A stretch of DNA of 64,000 nt from Paenibacillus elgii NBRC 100335 (GTDB lineage: Bacteria; Bacillota; Bacilli; Paenibacillales; NBRC-103111), in contig NZ_BIMB01000030.1 in the NCBI RefSeq assembly GCF_004000865.1, forward strand, positions 21,875-85,874, in the 5' to 3' direction. Position numbers and translations under genes: made by a program. The notes below the pieces were generated by a model. That model ran no database searches. It worked only from the letters and a program-made list of their open reading frames with translations, and was not told the DNA's origin. This document shows, piece by piece, positions 1 to 8,263 of the stretch; position 1 is the first letter of the stretch, and each line of letters begins with the position of its first letter.

Positions 1-1
1 A

Positions 2-637
2 GTGATTACCGTTGCGGCTTACGGGGCAAGCTCCTCTCTGGACTTTCTAACGTCCGAGAAATTCGTCATCAACGGGGCAGGCAAAAGGTTGTCCGTGATC
101 AACTATAACGGACACGTCTATGTCCCGCTGCGCTTCGTGGCGGAACAGATGGCCGCGGACATTGATTACCGAGAGGACGAGCGGACAACGTATATTCAGC
201 AACAAAGCGTCAAATTTGACGGACGGAACTTCGCGCCCGTTCCCTCCGTTGCCTATGAGAAGAAAACCGAGAGCGGAATCGTCTGGATGCAGGAGATTCC
301 GCTGCTTGATGGCAACGCATGTTGGACGGATTGCTTCAATCCCTACACAGGGCCCGGCCTGGCATCAGAAATGATCAAGCAAGCCGAATACCCTCCGGTG
401 GCCGTGAAGCCGGAATCGGATATTGTCATTACATACCCGAAGGGCATGAAGCCCTTGCACCTGGAGGTTACTATGGCGTCCGAATCGGATGCCGGCAAAA
501 AAGAAGATAAGGCGGTGCCCTTGGACGGTGATCGGCTGCACTTACCCAAACAACCCGAACGCTACACGATCTCGATCTATGCCTACTGGAATAAAAACCA
601 ACAAACAAGATCTATTTTTGCAGTCGATGTGAAATAG
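2..637 (+). CDS. Stalk-domain (copper amine oxidase N-terminal-like) protein, 5' end cut by window edge
   Basis: The first ~55 residues match the copper amine oxidase N-terminal-like fold that is common in secreted and cell-surface proteins of Paenibacillus: a FVING segment followed by a YVPLRFVAEQM segment. This domain binds no copper and is thought to act as a wall- or surface-associated stalk. The rest (about residues 70-211) has no domain I recognise. A GTG at base 2 could serve as start, but there is no room to see a ribosome binding site or the signal peptide expected of this family, so the gene most likely begins before the window. It converges with the next gene, leaving only 2 bases between stop codons. 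Domain call is good; function is unknown. Confidence 0.6.
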   Translation: MITVAAYGASSSLDFLTSEKFVINGAGKRLSVINYNGHVYVPLRFVAEQMAADIDYREDERTTYIQQQSVKFDGRNFAPVPSVAYEKKTESGIVWMQEIPLLDGNACWTDCFNPYTGPGLASEMIKQAEYPPVAVKPESDIVITYPKGMKPLHLEVTMASESDAGKKEDKAVPLDGDRLHLPKQPERYTISIYAYWNKNQQTRSIFAVDVK

Positions 638-639
638 GG

Positions 640-1239
640 TTAATAAACCTCGTAGCACTGTCCGGTCTGTTTGCCTTCGATGCTCTTCTGATACGCGGCG
701 GCCGCTTTGCTGGCGGGAACGGGCACGAATCCGGCAAAATAACCGGCATAATCGTTCCAAGATTCTTCCAGCACGTTTGGACTGACGGTGTTAATCCGGA
801 TGCCCCGCGGCATCTCGATCGCAGCCGACTTGACGAACGCCCGGATGGCGCCGTTGGCCATCGCGGAAGAGGTTCCTTGCGCGATAGGATCGTCCATCAG
901 AATGCCTGACACCAGCGTAAAGCTGCCGCCGTCATGGACATAATCCAATCCGAGCAGAACGATATTGACCTGGCCTTTGAGCTTGCCGTCGATGGCAACC
1001 TGATTATCCTCCGGGGTCATATCGGTCAGTGGAAGAAACTTGGCGCTTCCCGCCGTGACAACGACCGCATCGACTTCTCCTACCGCTTCGTACATCGCTG
1101 CGATGCTCTCCGTTGATGTCATATCTACGGTCACATCGCCACCGCGCCGTGCCGCTTTTATAATCTCGTGGTTATCCTTCAATCGGTCGACGACAGCTCT
1201 GCCAAGCGTTCCCGTAGCGCCAACAACTAATATTCTCAT
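640..1239 (-). CDS. Short-chain dehydrogenase-like protein with atypical active site
   Basis: A 199-residue compact Rossmann protein. The N-terminal glycine motif GATGTLG (residues 7-13) is the NAD(P)-binding loop of atypical or extended SDRs, and the RGIRINTVSP segment near residue 150 is the usual SDR cofactor-side motif. The serine is present (LVSG), but the canonical YxxxK is absent: where it should lie the sequence reads SSAMANGAIRAFVKS, with no tyrosine. The length and this variant resemble a small family annotated only as short chain dehydrogenase. The start is ATG, preceded by AAAGGCGG. It may be a reductase with altered chemistry or a binding protein. The substrate is unknown. Confidence 0.75.
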   Translation of the reverse strand: MRILVVGATGTLGRAVVDRLKDNHEIIKAARRGGDVTVDMTSTESIAAMYEAVGEVDAVVVTAGSAKFLPLTDMTPEDNQVAIDGKLKGQVNIVLLGLDYVHDGGSFTLVSGILMDDPIAQGTSSAMANGAIRAFVKSAAIEMPRGIRINTVSPNVLEESWNDYAGYFAGFVPVPASKAAAAYQKSIEGKQTGQCYEVY

Positions 1240-1320
1240 CGGTTAACCGCCTTTCCAGTCATATTAATGCAAATTTTACCATGCATTTGTGTCCGGTTCA
1301 ATTGCGCCTCCGGATGAGCG

Positions 1321-1360
1321 AAAAAGCAGCCGTCCCCCGATGCCGGGAAACGGCTGCTTT
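1321..1360 (-). terminator. Rho-independent terminator (bidirectional)
   Basis: AAAGCAGCCGT pairs with ACGGCTGCTTT around a short loop, with A/T runs on both sides. It directly follows the stop of the leftward cadherin-like gene and probably terminates it. Confidence 0.8.
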
Positions 1361-3487
1361 CTATGATTGCTGCGGCGAAACGAATTTCGCCCCGATCTGT
1401 TTCAATACAATCGCCACATCTTCACGGGTAAATTGACCGTCTCCGTTCAAGTCATTATGCCCGTACGGCGAGTTCAAATAAGCGAGAACTTCACGAATGC
1501 CAATCCCGTCATGGTCGGTATCGAAATCGGCCAGTCTGCGCTGCATTTGCTGAATAGGGTCTCCGTAGACTACCTTGAGGCTTACGGCCGCGTTCGTCTC
1601 CCCGCTAAGGCTGCGTACCGCGCCGGCTTGGACACGGAATTCCAGATCATCCCCCGGCTGAAGCGGCCCGCTCGCGGTGAAGCCTGCTTCGGCGCCTCCC
1701 GGCGTGTAGACGACATCGGTTACCGACAGCGCCGTGTTGCGGCTCATATTGGTGACGCTGAAGTAGGACGCATCCGCAACGGACCGCAGCGGCTCGGAGA
1801 AGGTCAGCCGGACCTTCATCCCATCCATGACCAGCTTCGTCAATACTGGCGTTCCGGCTTGAGACACGCGAATGGCGTATACCCGGGTCGTCCCGTCCTG
1901 TGCGGTAACCAGCACTTCGATGACATTTTGCGTGCCGGAGATCAAGGGCAGCGCCGGGCTGTCCATGCCGCTCTGAACGGGAACGTAGCTGCCGCTGTTG
2001 ACGCGGACCTGAATCGTAGCAACCCGGTTACCGTCTGGTAGCACGGGCTTTACCGTCAGCGATGGGACGGATTGGCTTACCGTTATGGAATAGTCCGTTA
2101 CCTGGCTGGAGAAGTCAAGGTGTCCGGGCGAAACGGTTAAGCTGGACAAGCTGGCGTCGTTACTCTTTAATCTTGTTACGGTGAGGGTATATATTTTTTC
2201 CACGGACGGGTCCTCGGCCAATACTTTGATCTCCAGCGTATTGCTGCCCACCGTCAGAGGCAGGGTAGAGGGAGAGCCGCTCGCCGCCGGTATGTAGCTG
2301 CCTCCGTTGGCGCGAACGTAGACGGAGGCGTTCACATCGGATAACGCAGGCGTTACCGCCAAGCTGGACGTAGAGTACGGGACATCCGCCATCGTATAGG
2401 CCAGCTTTTCGGACGCGAACGCTTCGTTCAAGGTTCCGGGGGCCACGTCCAGCTTGTTTAACCATGCGTCGTTGTTTTGCCGTTTCACGGTCATGTTATA
2501 GATATTCGTTTTCGTTCCGTCTTCCGCGATCACTTTGATCTGGATGCGGTTGCTCCCGACGTTCAAGGCAAACGGCTGGCTGGGCAAGCCGCTGCTAATC
2601 GTTGTGAAGCCTCCGTCGTTAATTTGAAGCTGCACGGTCGCTGCCGTATCGGCCGCCGTCGGTGTGACCGTCATTTCCTGGGTCGCATAGCTGACATCCG
2701 CCAGAACATATCCCATAAGATACGGTTGAAAAGGCGGACTTAGCGTGCTCCCGGATACGGTTAAAGCGCTCAACTCCGAATTCGTGCCCGGCGCAGCCCG
2801 CATGACCGTAATCGTATACGTTTTATTGACCGTTTTATCGTTCGATGTGGTCTGCACCGTAATCGTATTGCTGCCGACGTTCAAAGGAACAGGGGCGGAC
2901 GCCGTCCCGTCGGTTGCTGCCGATCCGTTGATGCTGAAGGAGGCGGCGGGGTCGTCCAATACCCCGGTGAGCGACAGGCTGCTCGTCGCATAAGGAACGC
3001 TTGCTGTATAGCTCGTCGCGGAAGGCTGGAAAGCCGGGGTTAACGCCGCTCCGTTTATACGCAAATCGCTCAAATCCGCATCGTTTGTCGCCGGAAAATA
3101 CACATGGATCAAGTACGTCTTGATCGTGGATGAATCGGCCGAGGTAACCCTGATTTGAAACTTGTTGTCTCCCCGATTCGTCGCGATATAGCCGGTCGAC
3201 GTATTTTCGCCCAGCGTGATCCAGGAGCTTCCGTTCATCGAGTACGCCATCGTCGCCCCGGAGTTCGCAGGGGTGGCGGCGGTGAAGAAGCCTTGCTCGG
3301 AGCTGCGCATCTTCACCCAATATTCCGACACGGACGGTGAAAATGCGGGCGAGAGCGCCCCTGCACCCTGATGAATGCTCGTCAGATCGGCATCTGCTTC
3401 GTTACCTGCCGCATGCGTATGCCAAGGGAAAATAACAATAAACATCATAGCCGTAAAAATGACCATCAAAAGCTTGGAAATTCGCAC
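1361..3487 (-). CDS. Secreted cadherin-like beta-sandwich repeat protein with C-terminal EF-hand/dockerin-like module
   Basis: A 708-residue protein with a Sec signal peptide (about 1-26, cut near THA-AG). Five repeats of ~95-100 residues follow (roughly 35-130, 136-228, 235-333, 338-437, 442-542), each with the pattern L..L.V..G.L.P.F......Y...V and ending in Y.I.V. This is the cadherin-like beta-sandwich repeat family common in secreted Bacillales proteins. About 545-640 resembles an Ig-like, SbsA-type domain (LTFSEPL). The last ~50 residues hold two calcium-loop motifs (DTDHDGIGI and DLNGDGQFT), resembling a dockerin or EF-hand pair. The start is GTG with AAGGGGGACG upstream. No catalytic domain is visible, so an adhesive or structural surface role is inferred. 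Confidence 0.8.
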   Translation of the reverse strand: MRISKLLMVIFTAMMFIVIFPWHTHAAGNEADADLTSIHQGAGALSPAFSPSVSEYWVKMRSSEQGFFTAATPANSGATMAYSMNGSSWITLGENTSTGYIATNRGDNKFQIRVTSADSSTIKTYLIHVYFPATNDADLSDLRINGAALTPAFQPSATSYTASVPYATSSLSLTGVLDDPAASFSINGSAATDGTASAPVPLNVGSNTITVQTTSNDKTVNKTYTITVMRAAPGTNSELSALTVSGSTLSPPFQPYLMGYVLADVSYATQEMTVTPTAADTAATVQLQINDGGFTTISSGLPSQPFALNVGSNRIQIKVIAEDGTKTNIYNMTVKRQNNDAWLNKLDVAPGTLNEAFASEKLAYTMADVPYSTSSLAVTPALSDVNASVYVRANGGSYIPAASGSPSTLPLTVGSNTLEIKVLAEDPSVEKIYTLTVTRLKSNDASLSSLTVSPGHLDFSSQVTDYSITVSQSVPSLTVKPVLPDGNRVATIQVRVNSGSYVPVQSGMDSPALPLISGTQNVIEVLVTAQDGTTRVYAIRVSQAGTPVLTKLVMDGMKVRLTFSEPLRSVADASYFSVTNMSRNTALSVTDVVYTPGGAEAGFTASGPLQPGDDLEFRVQAGAVRSLSGETNAAVSLKVVYGDPIQQMQRRLADFDTDHDGIGIREVLAYLNSPYGHNDLNGDGQFTREDVAIVLKQIGAKFVSPQQS

Positions 3488-3597
3488 AAAACGTCCCCCT
3501 TCATGATGATAACCACCATTGTGAAAAAATGTATGGCATTCTCGCTGCCGCGTTTCGAATGTTTAGGAAAGCAGGAGGTTTCCATGCTATGACCGGG

Positions 3598-4164
3598 TCA
3601 GCCTTCCCGGTAGTCCTCGACAATGACCTCGACCGCCCCGGTCTCGGGGTCCATCACGAAGCCGTGAACAGGGATCGCTTGGGGGAACAGCGGATGTCTG
3701 CGGATCATTTTCACGCTGTGCATGACGCCTTCCTCCGCACAGCTAAAGCCTCGCAAAAACTTTTCCATGCGAATGCCGGATCGCTCAAGCGTCTCGATCA
3801 CTAACGGATCGATGTCATGCTCTGCGAATTTGTTCACCATGCGCGCCGGATCAATCTCCGTCATACCGCAGCCGTGGTGGCCGATCACGATCACCTCGCG
3901 CGCGCCCAGCTCGTAGACGGCGACCAGCAGGCTGCGCATGGCGCTGCCGAACGGCTGAGTCAAAATCGCGCCAGCATTTTTGATGAACTTTGCATCTCCG
4001 TTTTTGAGGCCCAGCGCCTTCGGAAGCAGCTCGCTCAGCCGCGTGTCCATGCAGGTCAGCACGGCGACTTCTTTATCGGGATATTTATCCGTTAAGTAAT
4101 CTTCATACCGTTTCTCGGCAACGAATTTCTTATTGAATTCCAGTAAGCTCGGGACAATTGACAT
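3598..4164 (-). CDS. Beta-class carbonic anhydrase
   Basis: A 188-residue beta-carbonic anhydrase, which interconverts CO2 and bicarbonate in the cytoplasm. The zinc ligands are visible: C38 in CMDTR, H96 and C99 in HHGCG; D40 and R42 form the usual Asp-Arg dyad. The short length and N-terminus match the compact Rv1284-like subgroup rather than the longer plant-type enzymes. The start is well placed behind AAGGAGG. It is monocistronic, and its neighbours share no obvious pathway with it. Confidence 0.92.
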   Translation of the reverse strand: MSIVPSLLEFNKKFVAEKRYEDYLTDKYPDKEVAVLTCMDTRLSELLPKALGLKNGDAKFIKNAGAILTQPFGSAMRSLLVAVYELGAREVIVIGHHGCGMTEIDPARMVNKFAEHDIDPLVIETLERSGIRMEKFLRGFSCAEEGVMHSVKMIRRHPLFPQAIPVHGFVMDPETGAVEVIVEDYREG

Positions 4165-4361
4165 TGTGTGTGACCTCCTTGCTGCACGCTAGATTCTTAT
4201 GTTTAAGTCTAGCATCAAATGCAGGAGAATGAATAGTAAAAATCTGTTTAACATTGCTATGAAAGTCTTATATTTTTCATTTGGTTATTGTAATAATATG
4301 AGCAGTAGAGCAATAATAGCTTTCGATAGCATTCGATCCTATAGGGGAGGACGCGGCCGAG

Positions 4362-5309
4362 ATGAACAAGACGGATCGTTTGTTAGCCATCGTCATCGAA
4401 TTACAGCGCAAAGGGGTGCTGCGGGCGGAGGATTTGGCGGCACGCTTCGAGACGAGCACGCGGACCATCTACCGGGACATTCAGGCGCTTAGCGAAGCGG
4501 GGGTACCGGTTGTCGGCGCTCCGGGGCAGGGCTATTCCTTGATGGAGGGGTATTTTCTGCCTCCGGTTAGCTTTACGGTGGAAGAAGCGGTGGCGCTGCT
4601 GATCGGAACGGACTTCGTCGAACAAAAGTTCGATACCGGGTATGGTGTGAAGGCGCAGAGCGCCCGGGGGAAGATCGAAGCCGTCTTGCCGGAGAGCGTC
4701 AGCAATGAGGCGTCCCGGGTCCGCGCGACCATGCGGCTGCTGGCTGCAGGTGATGCGCCAATCAGCGGGCAAGAGAAACAATATGTGGAAGCCCTGCGGA
4801 AAGCGATATTGGAGCGGAGGAAGGTCAAGTTCCATTACTCGAAGAACAGGCCGGAGATGGATGGGAACCGCCACAGCCACCGCACGGCCGCCCCTTATGG
4901 TCTTGTCCTTGTTCGGGGTTCATGGATCTTGGTTGCGCATTGCGAGCTGCGGCAGGAGCTGCGCCATTTCCGTTTGTCCCGAATGAGCGGCCTGACCGCT
5001 CTGGAGGACCCGTTCTCGTTTCCTCCGGATTTTCAATTGCAGGATTACTTGCCTGCGGATGACCGGAACGTCCGGGTGCGGGTTCTGGTAAGTCCGGCGA
5101 TCGCAGATCGGGTGAAGGAAACGTGCAGCTTTTACCTGGAAGCCTTCGAGGATCGGGAGGAAGGCTTGGTTATCACGTTTCGCGTCCGGCAGCCCGAGGA
5201 GCTGCTGCATTGGGTGCTCGGCTGGGGAGCGAATGCGGTGGTGCTGGAGCCGGAGGCGCTGAAGATCCGGGTCCGGGAAGAAGCCGAAAAGATGTTGAAG
5301 CGCTACTGA
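4362..5309 (+). CDS. YafY-type HTH-WYL transcriptional regulator
   Basis: A 315-residue regulator. Residues ~5-60 form a DeoR-like winged helix (TSTRTIYRDIQALSEAG is the recognition region). Residues ~140-215 contain the WYL ligand-sensing domain (YGLVLVRGSWILVAHC), and a WCX-type C-terminal extension follows. Family members bind DNA as dimers and respond to small ligands or nucleic-acid signals. The start ATG follows GGGGAGG at somewhat long spacing. A DinB-fold gene lies 66 bp downstream beyond a terminator that overlaps this gene's stop, so read-through co-expression is possible but uncertain. Confidence 0.88.
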   Translation: MNKTDRLLAIVIELQRKGVLRAEDLAARFETSTRTIYRDIQALSEAGVPVVGAPGQGYSLMEGYFLPPVSFTVEEAVALLIGTDFVEQKFDTGYGVKAQSARGKIEAVLPESVSNEASRVRATMRLLAAGDAPISGQEKQYVEALRKAILERRKVKFHYSKNRPEMDGNRHSHRTAAPYGLVLVRGSWILVAHCELRQELRHFRLSRMSGLTALEDPFSFPPDFQLQDYLPADDRNVRVRVLVSPAIADRVKETCSFYLEAFEDREEGLVITFRVRQPEELLHWVLGWGANAVVLEPEALKIRVREEAEKMLKRY

Positions 5310-5333
5310 CATACTGTTGTCAGTAGCGTTTTT
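5301..5333 (+). terminator. Terminator overlapping the WYL regulator stop codon
   Basis: CGCTACTGACA pairs with TGTCAGTAGCG and is followed by five T. The 5' arm contains the stop codon of the upstream gene. Confidence 0.8.
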
Positions 5334-5374
5334 GTATAGTAAGAGCAGATGATGAAAAGGAGCTGGAATAAGCT

Positions 5375-5914
5375 ATGAATACAACGGAAATTTTGCGGGG
5401 TTTTGAGGAAATTACAGAGCATTACATTCAGGAGCTGGAAGGCTTCAGTATGGAACAGTTGAAGCGGCAGCCGGGAGCGAACGAATGGTCGCTCGGACAA
5501 ATGTATCAGCATTTGATTAACGCTGCATTGTACATGCAGCTTGCCAACGCGGAGCGCTGCCTGACGCCGGAGGGGAATGACGCCATATCTGCAGGCGAAA
5601 AGACGGAGGTGGGGGCAGCCATATTCGAGCAAGGAAGCTTTCCGCCGGTGCGCATCCAGGTCCCGCCTTCACCGCAATATACGCCTCAGCAGCCCGAAAG
5701 CAAAGAGCAGCTTGTCGAAGGGTTGAAATCTGTCGTGCGCCGCATGAACGAGATTGCGCCAAAGCTGGAAAATGTGCCGCTGCACCATACCGTCGCCCAT
5801 CCCCGATTTGGGGGACTGACCGCGGAAGAATGGTTCAGGCTCGTCGAAATGCATTACCGCCACCATCTTCTGCAGAAGGACCGTTTGAAGCAAGCTCTCT
5901 TGCTTAACGCTTAA
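5375..5914 (+). CDS. DinB-fold protein (DinB/YfiT superfamily)
   Basis: A 179-residue four-helix-bundle protein of the DinB/YfiT-like superfamily. It shows the typical opening (leucine-rich helix 1, then WSLGQMYQHLI with the first His) and a C-terminal histidine pair in EMHYRHHLLQKDR, consistent with the three-His metal site of the fold. Relatives include thiol-dependent S-transferases (bacillithiol or mycothiol) and DNA-damage-inducible proteins of unclear function. AAGGAG precedes the ATG. The EVE-domain gene starts 31 bp downstream and is probably co-transcribed. Confidence 0.82.
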   Translation: MNTTEILRGFEEITEHYIQELEGFSMEQLKRQPGANEWSLGQMYQHLINAALYMQLANAERCLTPEGNDAISAGEKTEVGAAIFEQGSFPPVRIQVPPSPQYTPQQPESKEQLVEGLKSVVRRMNEIAPKLENVPLHHTVAHPRFGGLTAEEWFRLVEMHYRHHLLQKDRLKQALLLNA

Positions 5915-5945
5915 CTGCAGCGGGAATGAACAGGAGGAATGACAA

Positions 5946-6431
5946 ATGCTGGACCAATCGATACCCGGGCAAGAGCGCTACTGGATTGGCGTTGTTTCCG
6001 CCTCCCATGTAAGCCGGGGCGTGCAGGGCGGGTTCGCCCAGCTGTGCCACGGCAAGTCTGCGCCGCTCCGGAGGATGCGCCCCGGAGACTGGCTCATTTA
6101 TTATTCTCCGCGTACGGACATGAAGGAAGGGGAGCCGCTGCAAGCCTTTACCGCTATCGGACAGGTGGCGGACGACCGGGTTTACGAATACCGGATGTCC
6201 GATTCCTTCGTGCCGTTCCGCCGGGATATCCGCTATGTGCCCTGCAGCGTAGTGAAAATCGCCCCGCTGCTGGATCGGCTCAGCTTTACGCGCGGGAACC
6301 GGCATTGGGGGTATAAGTTGCGCTCGGGCCATTTCGAGATCGCGCGGGAGGATTTTCTGACGATTGCCGGAGCGATGCTGGGCGAGGCGGGAACTCTCAA
6401 AATAGAGACCGGAAATATATCTATATCTTGA
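5946..6431 (+). CDS. EVE domain-containing protein
   Basis: A 161-residue single-domain EVE protein (PUA-like fold). The opening [11 protein letters not shown], the [18 protein letters not shown] segment and the C-terminal [12 protein letters not shown] are typical of the group. EVE domains bind modified bases in DNA or RNA, and related ones recognise 5-methylcytosine or other modifications. It follows the DinB-fold gene with a strong AGGAGG ribosome binding site and is closed by a terminator. No restriction genes are adjacent, so a defence role cannot be argued from context. Confidence 0.85.
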   Translation: MLDQSIPGQERYWIGVVSASHVSRGVQGGFAQLCHGKSAPLRRMRPGDWLIYYSPRTDMKEGEPLQAFTAIGQVADDRVYEYRMSDSFVPFRRDIRYVPCSVVKIAPLLDRLSFTRGNRHWGYKLRSGHFEIAREDFLTIAGAMLGEAGTLKIETGNISIS

Positions 6432-6435
6432 GGCT

Positions 6436-6483
6436 GGACTTGCCCAAGCGACGAGCTTGGGGCGTCCGGTTTTTCTTTTTTTT
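6436..6483 (+). terminator. Rho-independent terminator after the EVE gene
   Basis: GGACttGCCCAAGC pairs with GCTTGGGGCGTCC and is followed by a long T-rich run. Confidence 0.85.
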
Positions 6484-6599
6484 AAGCAGACTGTAACTTA
6501 CCCCACCGACCTTCTTGTTCGGGAAAGTCAAGGGCGGATTTTCTACCTTGGCCGGATGGGCACAATCTTTGAAAAGCTTTACGGCATAAAGCATACATG

Positions 6600-6843
6600 A
6601 CGCGGTATACAGAACATCAACAAGTGAGTCGATGTCTCGTAAAGGAAACTGCTGGGATAATGCGTCCATGGAGTCGTTCTTTGGTCATATGAAGGACGAA
6701 CTTAACTACAAAGATTGTCAATCTCTTAAAGAACTGCGCTACAGGTTAATGAGTATATGGCCCATTACAATTCAGAACGCTATCAATGGACATTAAAAAA
6801 GATGACTCCTGATGAATTCAGAAGCCATCTCTTAGCTGCTTAA
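6600..6843 (+). pseudogene. IS3-family transposase (orfB) C-terminal remnant, frameshifted
   Basis: From ~6602 one frame reads SMSRKGNCWDNASMESFFGH followed by KDEL, the signature near the third acidic residue of IS3/IS150-type DDE transposases. After LKELRYRL near 6749 the frame is lost and continues in the next frame as EYMAHYNSERYQWTLKK then MTPDEF, ending LLAA-stop at 6841-6843, as intact IS3 transposases do. At least one base has been lost and the N-terminal two thirds are missing. Sequence upstream in a third frame (YTEHQQ) may be further decayed transposase. The element is inactive. Confidence 0.85.
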
Positions 6844-6945
6844 AAGACCATAGTCACTTTTTCAATGCTGTCCACAAAGGGGGTTACAGTTCAAGTATTA
6901 CCGACATGGTGTTTTTTTAGCCCTTCTGTTCAATTTATTGATCAA

Positions 6946-7137
6946 CTATTTTCGTCCCCACAGTGCCATTGCAATAATTTCTATTAAGCCCACTACGACA
7001 AAAACTATTGATCCTACCAAAAGAGATGTTTGAAGATCTACGTTCAAAATGCTAGGCAAAATTGTGAATAAAATAATAAAATTCAAAATATTCCAAGGTA
7101 GTCTTTTTTTTAAAAAATTAAGTAGTACTTGTTTCAT
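6946..7137 (-). CDS. Small two-helix membrane protein, unknown function
   Basis: A 63-residue protein with a basic N-terminus (KKR) and two predicted membrane helices (about 15-32 and 38-58). The ATG has a clear GGGAGA site 9 bases upstream, which supports a real gene. It lies in A+T-rich DNA next to an IS remnant and is transcribed away from the secreted protein at 7318. I do not recognise the family. A role as a partner or self-protection protein for the divergent secreted gene is only a guess from layout. Confidence 0.55.
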   Translation of the reverse strand: MKQVLLNFLKKRLPWNILNFIILFTILPSILNVDLQTSLLVGSIVFVVVGLIEIIAMALWGRK

Positions 7138-7235
7138 TGTATAATTTCTCCCTTTTGAGTTTGTTTAATTTTACCATATTATCGAATTTCTTGCGCTATG
7201 ATAACTGAAAAAAATTTTATATATCTAGGTTTTTA

Positions 7236-7264
7236 TTGAATATATACCCTTAAATTGATAATAT
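7236..7264 (+). promoter_or_regulatory. Candidate promoter for the secreted protein gene
   Basis: TTGAAT (7236-7241) and TAATAT (7259-7264) are separated by 17 bases, upstream of the GTG start at 7318 in very A+T-rich DNA. Confidence 0.5.
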
Positions 7265-7317
7265 TAATTTGTTAGCAAAAATATTCATTTATTTCAAAAT
7301 AATAGGAGGTTTTCGGG

Positions 7318-7983
7318 GTGAAAAAAATTATTGTCGCTTCGTCTTTATCTTTGGCCTTACTGGGAAGTCAGGTCGGCTCTGCTTTTGCTGCTCCTCAAGA
7401 AGTTACTGTTCAAGCTGATCAGGCAATTTCACAACTTTCACAGGCTTTTATCGATAAGGTTAATCCATATGTAAAAATTGATTCTGCTAAACAGTTTTAT
7501 TTGACCAAAGAAGCAGAAAAAATCTTAAGCAAAGCAGACATTCAGACAGCCAAAGAAGTAATCGAAAAGACGAATGATTTTGTGAGAGAACATGCACAGG
7601 AGTTGTCTATCTCCAGCAACGGTACATTAGTGCCGACACAATTCGAACGCGCTGCTATCAATTTAGGTGATAATTTTTCTTTTGATATTGCTTGGTGGGG
7701 AACTCAGATTCACTTCTCTCATGAATTTGTTCAAAAATTTAAGGACAATGTTCTTTTATATACTGCATCTGTTGCAGGAACAATTGCTGCCATGCAAGCT
7801 ACTATGCTTTTCTTTTCGGTGACTCCTCCTGCTTGGTTTGCTTCTGCGGTGACCGCCGTTGCAGCAGCTGGAGCATGGATGCTTATAAACACAGACAAAG
7901 GAGCAGGCACTTACGTAGACTTTTATGGATGGTATGGAACTATTGGTATAACAGTCCCAGTTCCTATTTTCCACTCTTATTAA
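7318..7983 (+). CDS. Secreted protein with hydrophobic C-terminal half, unknown function
   Basis: A 221-residue protein with a clear Sec signal peptide (1-24, AFA-AP). The mature part starts with a helical region (about 30-105: repeated QAIS, KVNPYV, LTKEAEKIL, IQTAKEVIEKTN), then INLGDNFSFDIAWWGTQIHF, a hydrophobic Ala-rich stretch (about 150-190) and a conserved-looking tail GAGTYVDFYGWYGTIG. It resembles a loose group of small secreted Firmicutes proteins of unknown function. The GTG start has AGGAGG seven bases upstream. Codon and base composition are A+T-richer than the surrounding genes, which suggests transfer. Neither toxin nor structural function can be assigned. Confidence 0.7.
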   Translation: MKKIIVASSLSLALLGSQVGSAFAAPQEVTVQADQAISQLSQAFIDKVNPYVKIDSAKQFYLTKEAEKILSKADIQTAKEVIEKTNDFVREHAQELSISSNGTLVPTQFERAAINLGDNFSFDIAWWGTQIHFSHEFVQKFKDNVLLYTASVAGTIAAMQATMLFFSVTPPAWFASAVTAVAAAGAWMLINTDKGAGTYVDFYGWYGTIGITVPVPIFHSY

Positions 7984-8018
7984 CTCTGGGCGGCGAATCT
8001 GATTTCGTGGAACAATGC

Positions 8019-8064
8019 AAAAAAACGGCTCTTGTTCGCATTACGCGGCAAGAGCCGTTTTTTT
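8019..8064. terminator. Strong bidirectional terminator
   Basis: AAAAAAACGGCTCTTG pairs with CAAGAGCCGTTTTTTT around a 14-base loop, with poly-A and poly-T flanks. It closes the secreted protein gene. From here to 8263 I see nothing further. Confidence 0.9.
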
Positions 8065-8263
8065 GGTTTTCTTCGAATTTATTATCAAGTCCTTGGCTTC
8101 TCAAACGATAGGCATGGGTCCCCCAGTTCACCGGCCCTAAAACTCAAGCGACCACAGTACCGGGTTCCATTGGTATTTTTTACGGGCCTCGTTGCGGGTA
8201 TGGCTCTACGGGGCAGGGCACGCCTAGCGCCGAAGAACCGCGGACCTCCGCACCAGAATCCCA

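Noticed and set aside
6421..6669. 82-codon minus-strand frame over the EVE terminator and IS remnant
   Set aside because: It reads through a terminator and transposase debris; no credible start site. Part may be decayed mobile DNA.
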